DNA of 7,772 bases from an uncultured Bacteroidota bacterium (GTDB taxonomy: Bacteria; Bacteroidota; Bacteroidia; 2-12-FULL-35-15). The stretch is from contig CAISYK010000935.1 in assembly GCA_903889605.1 (NCBI GenBank), positions 1-7,772 on the forward strand. Reading direction: 5' to 3'. Positions 1 through 5,565 of the stretch are shown one piece after another. The notes under the pieces are model-generated. The model made no database searches. It saw nothing but the letters and a program-made list of their open reading frames with translations, and had not been told where the DNA came from. Position 1 is the stretch's first letter, and each line of letters opens with the position of its first letter. Both the position numbers and the translations under genes were made by a program.

Positions 1-509
1 CCCCGTTCGCCTTTGTACTTATAATGTCGTTTGGGCTAAATCGTATTTCTTATCCGGTATTATTGTTCTTATTCTTATTGTTCTCGGCTGTGATGGGAAT
101 GAGTTTGAGTTTTATTTTCCTTGCGTATACTGCAAGTTCAATATTCTCAACATTCATTGCGGCTTCAGCAATGTTTGGCGTAATGGCCGTAGTTGGATAT
201 ACAACTAATACAGATTTAACCAAATTCGGTTCTATAATGATGATGGGCTTGATAGGAATTATTATAGCAAGTTTAATAAATTTGTTTTTGCAAAGCGGTG
301 CAATGGACTATGTTATTAGTTTTGTCGGCGTATTAGTATTTACAGGGCTTACTGCTTATGATGTTCAAAAATTAAAAAATATCGGTGCCGGCGTTGAATT
401 AGGTACTGCTGCAACAGGTAAATTAGTAATAATGGGAGCCTTAAATCTTTATTTGGATTTCATTAACTTGTTTTTGATGCTGCTGCGTTTATTTGGCGAT
501 AGGAAATAA
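1..509 (+). CDS. BAX inhibitor-1 (BI-1)/YccA family membrane protein, 5'-truncated
   Basis: This is the C-terminal part of a multi-pass inner-membrane protein of the Bax inhibitor-1 family (YccA, YbhL and YetJ relatives), a family linked to calcium leak and to stress or protease modulation. The frame is open to the window edge, reading PFAFVLI before the first visible ATG at 24. That ATG lies inside a membrane region, so the true start is probably outside the window. The visible 161 residues are almost entirely hydrophobic helices. Two family hallmarks are present: the acidic YDVQ motif (Asp113 counted from the ATG at 24) and the last-helix LNLYLDFINLFL motif (Asp145). These correspond to the aspartate pair proposed as the pH sensor in YetJ-type proteins. 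The protein ends LLRLFGDRK, a short charged tail typical of bacterial members. A strong hairpin terminator follows within 20 bases, so the transcript probably ends here. Family assignment is secure; the physiological role in this organism is unknown. Confidence 0.88.
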   Translation, partial: PFAFVLIMSFGLNRISYPVLLFLFLLFSAVMGMSLSFIFLAYTASSIFSTFIAASAMFGVMAVVGYTTNTDLTKFGSIMMMGLIGIIIASLINLFLQSGAMDYVISFVGVLVFTGLTAYDVQKLKNIGAGVELGTAATGKLVIMGALNLYLDFINLFLMLLRLFGDRK

Positions 510-526
510 TCACACAATCTATTGTG

Positions 527-566
527 AATAAAAAGAGTTCTGACAGGAATCAGGACTCTTTTTATT
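527..566 (+). terminator. Symmetric intrinsic terminator after the BI-1 gene
   Basis: A 14-bp stem (AAAAAGAGTTCTGA at 530-543 paired with TCAGGACTCTTTTT at 550-563) contains a single G-U wobble and closes a 6-base loop, CAGGAA. T529-A564, A528-T565 and A527-T566 can extend it. The 3' arm ends in a T run, as a Rho-independent terminator should. Because the 5' arm starts with an A run, the same hairpin would also have a U tract when read on the minus strand. It separates the BI-1 gene from fabD, so the two are probably separate transcripts. Confidence 0.85.
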
Positions 567-607
567 TTCACTAATATTGAAACTTATTAATCATAAAATA
601 ATTAAGA

Positions 608-1492
608 ATGAAAGCATACATTTTTCCGGGGCAGGGTTCTCAATTTTCAGGAATGGGAAAAGATCTTTATGAAAGTTCTCCATCAGCAAAAGATTTATTT
701 GAGAAAGCTAATGATATACTAGGTTTTCGTATAACAGACATAATGTTCAGCGGGAGTCTTGAAGAATTAAGGCAGACAAATGTTACTCAGCCTGCTATAT
801 TTTTACATTCGGTAGTGGCAGCAAAGGCGTTAGGAGAATCCTTAAAGCCGGATATGGTTGCAGGGCATAGTCTTGGTGAGTTTTCTGCATTGGTGGTAAA
901 TAAAACTTTATCGTTTGAAGATGCTTTAGTATTAGTATCAAAACGAGCAGAGGCGATGCAGAAAGCTTGTGAAATGAATCCTTCAACGATGGCAGCCATA
1001 TTAAATCTGGACGATAAAATAATTGAAGATATTTGTGCAGAAATTACTCATAGCGGCGAAATAGTTGTTCCTGCAAATTATAACAGCCAGGGACAATTAG
1101 TTATTTCAGGAACTATCAATGGTATAAATACTGCATGTGAAAAATTAAAAGCAGCAGGGGCAAAACGCACATTAGTATTGCCTGTTGGCGGTGCTTTCCA
1201 TTCTCCGTTAATGGAGCCTGCGCGCATTGAATTGGAAGCAGCAATTAATGCAACAAAATTCAATCAGCCTATTTGTGCGGTATATCAAAATGTAACAGCA
1301 AATGCAGTTTCAAATCCATCAGAAATTCAGAAAAATCTGATAGCGCAGCTTACCGCTCCAGTAAGGTGGACCCAAACCATACAGCAAATGATTGCGGATG
1401 GCGCTGTTTCGTTTATTGAAATAGGCCCAGGTAAAGTCCTGCAGGGTTTAGTAAAGAAAATAAATCCGGCAATGGAGGCGATGAGTGCATAA
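608..1492 (+). CDS. fabD: Malonyl-CoA:ACP transacylase (EC 2.3.1.39)
   Basis: FabD moves the malonyl group from malonyl-CoA to the phosphopantetheine arm of acyl carrier protein in the cytosol, supplying the extender unit for type II fatty-acid synthesis. The 294-residue length is typical. The N-terminal GQGSQ motif is at residues 8-12. The nucleophile elbow GHSLGE has catalytic Ser88, Arg113 is placed to bind the malonyl carboxylate, and the catalytic histidine is His198 in GGAFHSPLM. The C-terminal GPGKVLQGLVKKI is also a family signature. The start at 608 is chosen because the fold begins immediately with MKAYIFPGQGSQ. There is no Shine-Dalgarno sequence. A one-mismatch match to the Bacteroidota -7 box, TAATATTG at 572-579, could be its promoter. 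The gene is isolated: no other fab gene or acpP is next to it, and a terminator precedes it. No anomaly is visible. Confidence 0.97.
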   Translation: MKAYIFPGQGSQFSGMGKDLYESSPSAKDLFEKANDILGFRITDIMFSGSLEELRQTNVTQPAIFLHSVVAAKALGESLKPDMVAGHSLGEFSALVVNKTLSFEDALVLVSKRAEAMQKACEMNPSTMAAILNLDDKIIEDICAEITHSGEIVVPANYNSQGQLVISGTINGINTACEKLKAAGAKRTLVLPVGGAFHSPLMEPARIELEAAINATKFNQPICAVYQNVTANAVSNPSEIQKNLIAQLTAPVRWTQTIQQMIADGAVSFIEIGPGKVLQGLVKKINPAMEAMSA

Positions 1493-1562
1493 TTTTTTGA
1501 TGTTTAATGCGTTATGCAATTGCTGAAGTCTGGTCTTGTTTTTAAGTGTTATATTGATATGG

Positions 1563-1583
1563 TCCTTAACATAGCATTAAGGA
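1563..1583. repeat. Perfect 7-bp inverted repeat downstream of fabD
   Basis: TCCTTAA (1563-1569) and TTAAGGA (1577-1583) flank a 7-base loop, CATAGCA. No T run follows on either strand, so it is not a convincing intrinsic terminator. It sits in the middle of the 201-bp gap between fabD and the outer-membrane protein gene. It could be an operator-like palindrome or chance. Confidence 0.3.
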
Positions 1584-1693
1584 TGAAAGCAGCAGTATCG
1601 ATTAACAAATATTTCATTTAAACTGGAGTTTTTATTATTAAACGCTTTATTCATAGGGTTTTCTAAACCTTTTGGGTATTTACAAAAATCCCG

Positions 1694-2335
1694 ATGAAAA
1701 AAAACTTTTTAATTTTTTTTATATTTTTATTTGCTCTGCAAAGCAAGGCGCAATTCCTTAACAGCATTGCTGTTACAGGCGGAATATCGTATGGCAATCA
1801 GAAGTTTTATTTTTCCGACCCGGCGGCAACAGCCCGGAAAAAATATATTTTCGGGTATAACGGAAGTGTGTTTGCTGAGTTTTTCAACGGTGAAAATGCA
1901 CGCTGGGTGAGCGAAATCCAATACAATCAAAAAGGTTCTCTTGATAAACAGCCGTCAAATAATTACCGAAACAAACTGCAGTATATAAGCTGGAATAATT
2001 ATTTGAAACTGCGTTATGAAATGTATAGTATTATTCCATACATTTTAATTGGTCCGCGCCTTGAATATAATTTAGCGCAGGGAACTTCCTCACCTGCGAT
2101 TACCGGAAAATTTCTTCCACTGCACGTAAGTGGCGCAGCTGGTGCAGGTGTTGAATTTATAAGTTACAGTAATTTCAAATTTTTCACTGAAGCGTTTTAC
2201 AATCCGGATATAATGCCTGCATACAAAAAAACAGACCTAACAGTAAGGAATAATAATATCGAACTGCGTATAGGTTTGAAATATGAGATGAGAGGAAGAA
2301 GAGAAACGTGCAATACCCCTACTTATGTTGAATAA
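1694..2335 (+). CDS. PorT-like outer-membrane beta-barrel protein
   Basis: The product is a secreted protein predicted to form a small outer-membrane beta-barrel of the PorT-like type (OMP_b-brl_2), common in Bacteroidota. Residues 1-19 are a signal peptide (two lysines, a long Phe/Ile/Leu core, then SKA) with cleavage before Gln20, the K-A-Q site typical of the phylum. The mature part alternates polar and hydrophobic residues in strand pairs. Examples are WVSEIQYNQKGS, a strand characteristic of the family, ISWNNYLKLRYE, PYILIGPRLEYNL and GAGVEFISYSNFKFFTEAFY. The last predicted strand, IELRIGLKYEM, ends near residue 199. A polar 14-residue tail (RGRRETCNTPTYVE) then follows, which is unusual because such barrels normally end with the strand itself. 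No Shine-Dalgarno sequence is present; the start is fixed by the signal peptide. Ligand and function are unknown. PorT itself serves type IX secretion, but this fold is shared by many unrelated small OMPs, so no such role is claimed. Confidence 0.82.
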   Translation: MKKNFLIFFIFLFALQSKAQFLNSIAVTGGISYGNQKFYFSDPAATARKKYIFGYNGSVFAEFFNGENARWVSEIQYNQKGSLDKQPSNNYRNKLQYISWNNYLKLRYEMYSIIPYILIGPRLEYNLAQGTSSPAITGKFLPLHVSGAAGAGVEFISYSNFKFFTEAFYNPDIMPAYKKTDLTVRNNNIELRIGLKYEMRGRRETCNTPTYVE

Positions 2336-2383
2336 TTGGGGCACTAAATTGTTTTATATTGCGAATGTCAAATCTGTAAATTT

Positions 2384-2481
2384 GGGCATTTCCATTTCTT
2401 AAAAAAGAAAAGGTCGGGCTTTACGCTTCAATCTTTTTGTTCGTTCTTCACAAAAAGGATTTTCGCTGCAATCCCTAACGC
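2384..2481. repeat. Structured intergenic repeat-like element (two-hairpin fold)
   Basis: Four nested structures are visible. The outer arms GCATT (2386-2390) and AACGC (2477-2481) pair with one mismatch. A first hairpin uses TTTCTT (2395-2400) and AAGAAA (2405-2410) around AAAA, with flanking CC/GG. A second, stronger hairpin pairs AATCTTTTTGT (2430-2440) with ACAAAAAGGATT (2450-2461), with one bulged G and a 9-base loop. GGG (2416-2418) can pair with CCC (2473-2475), giving a three-way-junction shape. A direct repeat, CGCTTCAATC (2424-2433) and CGCTGCAATC (2464-2473), brackets the second hairpin. From memory, unverified, intergenic elements of this pattern (GGGC..., GTCGGGC, a hairpin ending in AAAAAGGAT, CAATCCCTAACGC) recur in Bacteroidota genomes. 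Only one copy lies in this window, so its repeat status is inferred. It could also serve as a terminator for the converging genes. Confidence 0.5.
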
Positions 2482-2515
2482 AGCATCTTCTTTTAAAGAT
2501 TCAATCAAATCCAAT

Positions 2516-2641
2516 ATGGATATTTCACGAGAAAATTTAGTCAATGTTAAGGATAGCAATAGGTCTCTGGAATATTGTTGTTTTTACCAAAAAAAGCCGT
2601 TAATTCCGCTTCAAAACTTAATAAAATATTTGTTTAATTGA
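2516..2641 (+). CDS. Possible 41-aa hypothetical ORF (doubtful)
   Basis: A short ORF starts with ATG at 2516 and ends with TGA at 2639-2641. The predicted product begins MDISRENLVNVKDSN and ends LIKYLFN. It has no signal peptide, membrane helix or motif that I recognise. The frame is open upstream as far as 2348, through the structured element, without another ATG. Start context and length give little support, and it may simply be non-coding sequence. It is listed because it is the only ATG-initiated frame of note in the longest gene-free stretch. Confidence 0.12.
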   Translation: MDISRENLVNVKDSNRSLEYCCFYQKKPLIPLQNLIKYLFN

Positions 2642-2659
2642 ATTTGTGGCAATTTCAAA

Positions 2660-3082
2660 TTATTTTGTTAAAACTGCAGTAATTGTATCATAATGGGTGG
2701 TAGTTGTCCTGACAAAATACGTCATATTAATTTGATTGGCATTTGAAAGTACACAGTTATTTGCAGAAATGCTGGTGCCTTCTATTATTTGAGAAGGAAT
2801 TGTGAAATTGGATCCGCTTGGTGAAGCATATACTTTTTTATTGAAGTTATACAAATAGGCAATCAGAATATGAGAAGCATCTGATGAATCAGAAATAGTA
2901 CAATTATAAGTTGAAGCTCCAAAATCTTTGCTGTTTTCAGAGACGTGCCAGTTGCCGTGGAATTTTTCACGCGGATCTCCTGTACTCGGATTGTTTGAAG
3001 GGTCATCTTGTTTAGCACACGAAGCTAAAAACAACGATCCTAATAATAATGCACCAAGGGATATTTTAATTGCTTTTTTCAT
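2660..3082 (-). CDS. Small lipoprotein, lipocalin-like
   Basis: A 140-residue exported lipoprotein. Residues 1-21 form a signal peptide (MKKAIKIS, then a Leu/Gly/Ala core), and the lipobox LASC gives lipidated Cys22. Cys22 is followed by A-K-Q-D-D, a lysine-plus-acidic cluster that resembles the lipoprotein export signals sending Bacteroidota lipoproteins to the cell surface. After a Pro/Asn/Ser-rich linker, a compact beta-rich domain begins near residue 38 (KFHGNWHVSENS) and runs through TYNCTIS and FTIPSQ to the final TYFVRT...AVLTK strand. This pattern is seen in many small lipocalin-like Bacteroidota lipoproteins of unknown ligand. Cys61 and Cys110 might pair. The gene starts 40 bp after the hutU stop on the same strand, with no TAnnTTTG box or clear terminator between them, so it may be co-transcribed with hutU. 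No function in histidine metabolism can be read from the sequence. Confidence 0.8.
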   Translation of the reverse strand: MKKAIKISLGALLLGSLFLASCAKQDDPSNNPSTGDPREKFHGNWHVSENSKDFGASTYNCTISDSSDASHILIAYLYNFNKKVYASPSGSNFTIPSQIIEGTSISANNCVLSNANQINMTYFVRTTTTHYDTITAVLTK

Positions 3083-3122
3083 TTTATTAAATTTTATTTA
3101 TCAGTATAAAAATGGAATCTTC

Positions 3123-5129
3123 TTAAAACAAGTCGTTCAATAAATTGTCATCAACTAAATTAGGCAAAGTTACTTTTAAGTTTGGTTTGCGTTTCATTTC
3201 ACGTTTAATCGCAAAAATCGCTCCATTGTTGCGGGCCCAGCTTCGGCGGGCGATTCCGTTATTCACATCCCAGAATAACATTGACTTTAATCTTCTTTCA
3301 CAATCAATAGAACCGTCCAATACTAAACCAAAACCGCCGTTTATAACTTCGCCCCATCCAACACCGCCGCCGTTATGTAATGATATCCATGTGGCTCCGC
3401 GGAAACTATCACCTACAAAATTTTGGACAGCCATATCCGCCGTGAAGCTTGAGCCGTCGTATATATTGGATGTTTCACGATAAGGTGAATCAGTACCCGA
3501 CACATCATGATGATCACGGCCAAGGACGATAGGGGCAGAAATTTTTCCGTTTTTAATTGCTTTATTAAATGCATCAGCAATTTTTGTGCGTCCTTCTGCA
3601 TCAGCGTATAAAATACGGGCTTGTGAGCCTACGACCATTTTGTTTTTCTTTGCAGCCTTTATCCAGCGGATGTTATCATCCATTTGCTGTTTGATTTCTG
3701 GAGGAGCCGTTTTATATATTCGGCTCAAAACATCAGCAGCAATTTTATCGGTAGCGTCCAAATCTTTTGGATCGCAGGAACTGCATACCCAGCGGAATGG
3801 CCCGAATCCATAATCAAAACACATTGGGCCTAAAATATCCTGCACATAAGACTGGTATTTGAATTTGCCGTCGGGTTTCAAAACATCAGCGCCTGCGCGT
3901 GATGCTTCTAATAAAAACGCATTACCATAATCGAAAAAATACATTCCGTTTTTTGTCATTTTATTTATGGCAGCAACATGGCGTATCAATGTTTTTTGAA
4001 CTTCTTTTTTAAATTGTACAGGATTATCTGCCATCATTTTATTAGAATCTTCAAACGAAATACCAACAGGATAATAGCCTCCGGCATAAGGGTTGTGCAG
4101 TGATGTCTGGTCAGAACCTAATTCTACTTTTATTTTTTTCTCCGTAAATTTTTCCCATAAATCTACAATATTTCCTTGGTAAGCCAATGATACAGCTTCT
4201 TTTGCAGTACGAGCTTTTTTGATACGCTCAATAAGTTTATTTAAATCATAGAAAACTTCATCCACCCAGCCTTGCGAATGTCTTGTCTGCGTTGCTTTAG
4301 GGTTTACTTCTGCTATTACAGCAATAGCACCTGCAATTACAGCAGCTTTTGGCTGAGCGCCGCTCATGCCTCCCAAACCAGCGCTCACAAATACTTTTCC
4401 TGCCAAGCCTTCCTTTCCTCCGGCAAATTTTCTTCCGGCATTTAATAAAGTTATGGTAGTGCCGTGTACAATTCCCTGAGGGCCGATATACATAAATGAG
4501 CCAGCAGTCATTTGGCCGTATTGTGTTACGCCTAATGCGTTATATTTTTCTAAGTCATCAGGTTTGCTGTAATTTGGAATCATCATGCCGTTTGTAACAA
4601 CTACCCGCGGTGCATCTTTATGTGAAGGGAACAATCCCATAGGGTGACCGGAATACAGCGTCAATGTTTGCTCATCGGTCATTTCTGACAAATACTTCAT
4701 TGTTAATAAATACTGCGCCCAATTTTGAAACACAGCACCATTACCGCCGTATGTGATCAATTCGTGAGGATGCTGGGCCACCGCGTAATCCAGATTGTTT
4801 TGAAGCATCAGCATGATAGCGGCAGCTTGTTTTGATTTGTGCGGGTAATCGCTTATAGGGCGTGAATGAATTGCGTAATCCGGGCGAAAACGGTACATGT
4901 AAATACGTCCGTAATCTTTTAATTCCTTTGCAAATTCTTTTGCTAAAACGGGGTGATGTTTTTTGTCGAAATAACGCAGGGCATTGCGTATTGCCAATTT
5001 TTTTTCTTCAGCATTTAAAATGTCCTTTCTTTTGGGAGCATGATTTAGTATGGTATCGAAATGTTTTACTGGTGGTAGTTTGGAAGGTATGCCTTGTGAA
5101 ATTTGTTTTTTGAATTCGAAGTTTGTCAT
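3123..5129 (-). CDS. hutU: Urocanate hydratase, long form (EC 4.2.1.49)
   Basis: Urocanase adds water to urocanate to give imidazolone propionate, the second step of histidine degradation, using tightly bound NAD+ as an electrophile in the cytosol. The 668-residue product is about 110 residues longer than the classic Pseudomonas enzyme and close in size to animal urocanase. Family blocks appear in order: ITYGGNGAVFQNW, SGHPMGLFPS, YIGPQGIVHGT, the glycine-rich NAD+-binding AGLGGMSGAQP (250-260), GSDQTSLHNPYAGGYYP, FGPFRWVCSSCDP (442-454), GRDHHDVSGTDSPYRET (537-553) and HNGGGVGWGE (585-594). Cys437 in GPMCFDYG is probably the counterpart of the essential Cys410 of the Pseudomonas putida enzyme. 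The frame is intact and the start at 5129 gives a normal N-terminus. hutH, hutI and hutG are not in the window. The DUF5522-type gene lies 51 bp upstream and the lipoprotein 40 bp downstream, both on the same strand. No -7 box lies directly before hutU, so expression probably starts at the upstream small gene. Confidence 0.97.
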   Translation of the reverse strand: MTNFEFKKQISQGIPSKLPPVKHFDTILNHAPKRKDILNAEEKKLAIRNALRYFDKKHHPVLAKEFAKELKDYGRIYMYRFRPDYAIHSRPISDYPHKSKQAAAIMLMLQNNLDYAVAQHPHELITYGGNGAVFQNWAQYLLTMKYLSEMTDEQTLTLYSGHPMGLFPSHKDAPRVVVTNGMMIPNYSKPDDLEKYNALGVTQYGQMTAGSFMYIGPQGIVHGTTITLLNAGRKFAGGKEGLAGKVFVSAGLGGMSGAQPKAAVIAGAIAVIAEVNPKATQTRHSQGWVDEVFYDLNKLIERIKKARTAKEAVSLAYQGNIVDLWEKFTEKKIKVELGSDQTSLHNPYAGGYYPVGISFEDSNKMMADNPVQFKKEVQKTLIRHVAAINKMTKNGMYFFDYGNAFLLEASRAGADVLKPDGKFKYQSYVQDILGPMCFDYGFGPFRWVCSSCDPKDLDATDKIAADVLSRIYKTAPPEIKQQMDDNIRWIKAAKKNKMVVGSQARILYADAEGRTKIADAFNKAIKNGKISAPIVLGRDHHDVSGTDSPYRETSNIYDGSSFTADMAVQNFVGDSFRGATWISLHNGGGVGWGEVINGGFGLVLDGSIDCERRLKSMLFWDVNNGIARRSWARNNGAIFAIKREMKRKPNLKVTLPNLVDDNLLNDLF

Positions 5130-5180
5130 TGTTTAATTTAGTTAATGATTTGATGGTCACTGCGCTTCGGCAAAAGCATG

Positions 5181-5360
5181 TTATTTTTTCTTTTCAATTC
5201 GGCCGCTGTTTTTATTAAATCCATATGGACATTGTTTACATCCGTTTTTACAGCAATATCCGCGTTTAAGCAGATATTTTTCAGTAAATACGATGTATCC
5301 GTCAGGACTATAATAAAAATCATCCGGATCTAAATTTTTGTGCTTTGAAAATCCATCCAT
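5181..5360 (-). CDS. Small DUF5522-type cysteine protein
   Basis: A 59-residue protein with the hallmark of the DUF5522 family: an acidic segment (DPDDFYY), then IVFTEKYLLKRGYCC, then a compact cysteine cluster followed by PYG. The four cysteines (36, 37, 41 and 44) form CC-X3-C-X2-C, which suggests metal or iron-sulfur binding. This is inference, since I know no established function for the family. I start it at the ATG at 5360. A TTG nine bases further upstream (5369) is in frame and would add three residues, but ATG is the more natural start, and the TTG lies in an exact -7 promoter box. There is no signal peptide, so it should be cytosolic. The gene ends with a lysine-rich tail 51 bp before hutU on the same strand, suggesting co-transcription. 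Overlapping frames here look like shadows. Confidence 0.8.
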   Translation of the reverse strand: MDGFSKHKNLDPDDFYYSPDGYIVFTEKYLLKRGYCCKNGCKQCPYGFNKNSGRIEKKK

Positions 5361-5366
5361 TTTATA

Positions 5367-5374
5367 CAAAAATA
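5367..5374 (-). promoter_or_regulatory. TAnnTTTG -7 promoter box for the DUF5522-hutU unit
   Basis: On the minus strand the bases read TATTTTTG, an exact match to the Bacteroidota -7 consensus TAnnTTTG. Its last G is separated by six bases from the ATG at 5360. That would put the transcription start at or within a couple of bases of the start codon. I see no clear TTG-type -33 element at the expected distance, and the AT-rich context makes chance matches possible. Confidence 0.4.
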
Positions 5375-5552
5375 ACTATTTTTACTTTATCAGTTTGAAC
5401 CATTTATGATTCTTTGATAAACTAATAATTGCAGCATGTGTGTCTGAAAAATATAAGATTTTTGATAATCCAAAATTGTTTACATATCTAATTTTAACAA
5501 TGGGATGTTAGAAATTATTAATCATTAGTAATAACATTCAATTTTTTTATTA

Positions 5553-5560
5553 TACTTTTG
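5553..5560 (+). promoter_or_regulatory. TAnnTTTG -7 promoter box for the glucosaminidase gene
   Basis: TACTTTTG is an exact match to the Bacteroidota -7 consensus. It ends five bases before the ATG at 5566, so the predicted transcription start falls on or next to the start codon. The signal peptide begins at that ATG, so a later start is unlikely. No convincing -33 TTG is seen upstream. Confidence 0.42.
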
Positions 5561-5565
5561 AAAGA

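Larger units (their letters stand above)
2336..2659. other. Intergenic stretch between convergent genes
   Basis: This 324-bp stretch separates the outer-membrane protein gene (plus strand) from the lipoprotein gene (minus strand). I see no confident gene in it. It holds the structured element at 2384-2481 (listed separately), a small imperfect hairpin (ATCTT at 2485-2489 with AAGAT at 2496-2500), and a plus-strand reading frame open from 2348 to 2641 whose only ATG is at 2516. An imperfect inverted repeat at 2636-2660 (around GAATTTG-TGG-CAATTTC) abuts the lipoprotein stop codon. It might help end that transcript, but it has no U tract. Confidence 0.6.

Noticed and set aside
787..999. Minus-strand ORFs opposite fabD
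   Set aside because: They are antisense to conserved FabD motifs, including the catalytic serine region, and have no domain or signal peptide.
1508..1620. Two 12-codon ATG-initiated ORFs in the gap after fabD
   Set aside because: They are very short, with no motif or supporting context. Such frames are expected by chance.
2928..3143. 71-codon plus-strand ORF across the lipoprotein start and the hutU end
   Set aside because: It is antisense to the lipoprotein's signal peptide and to the hutU C-terminus, both well supported. No features support it.
4862..5113. 83-codon plus-strand ORF opposite the start of hutU
   Set aside because: It lies wholly antisense to a clearly conserved urocanase coding region, and its translation shows no recognisable domain. 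It is a shadow frame.
5138..5323. 61-codon minus-strand ORF overlapping the DUF5522-type gene
   Set aside because: It is in a different frame over the same bases. The DUF5522 frame carries the conserved cysteine motif, and this one has no recognisable signature.
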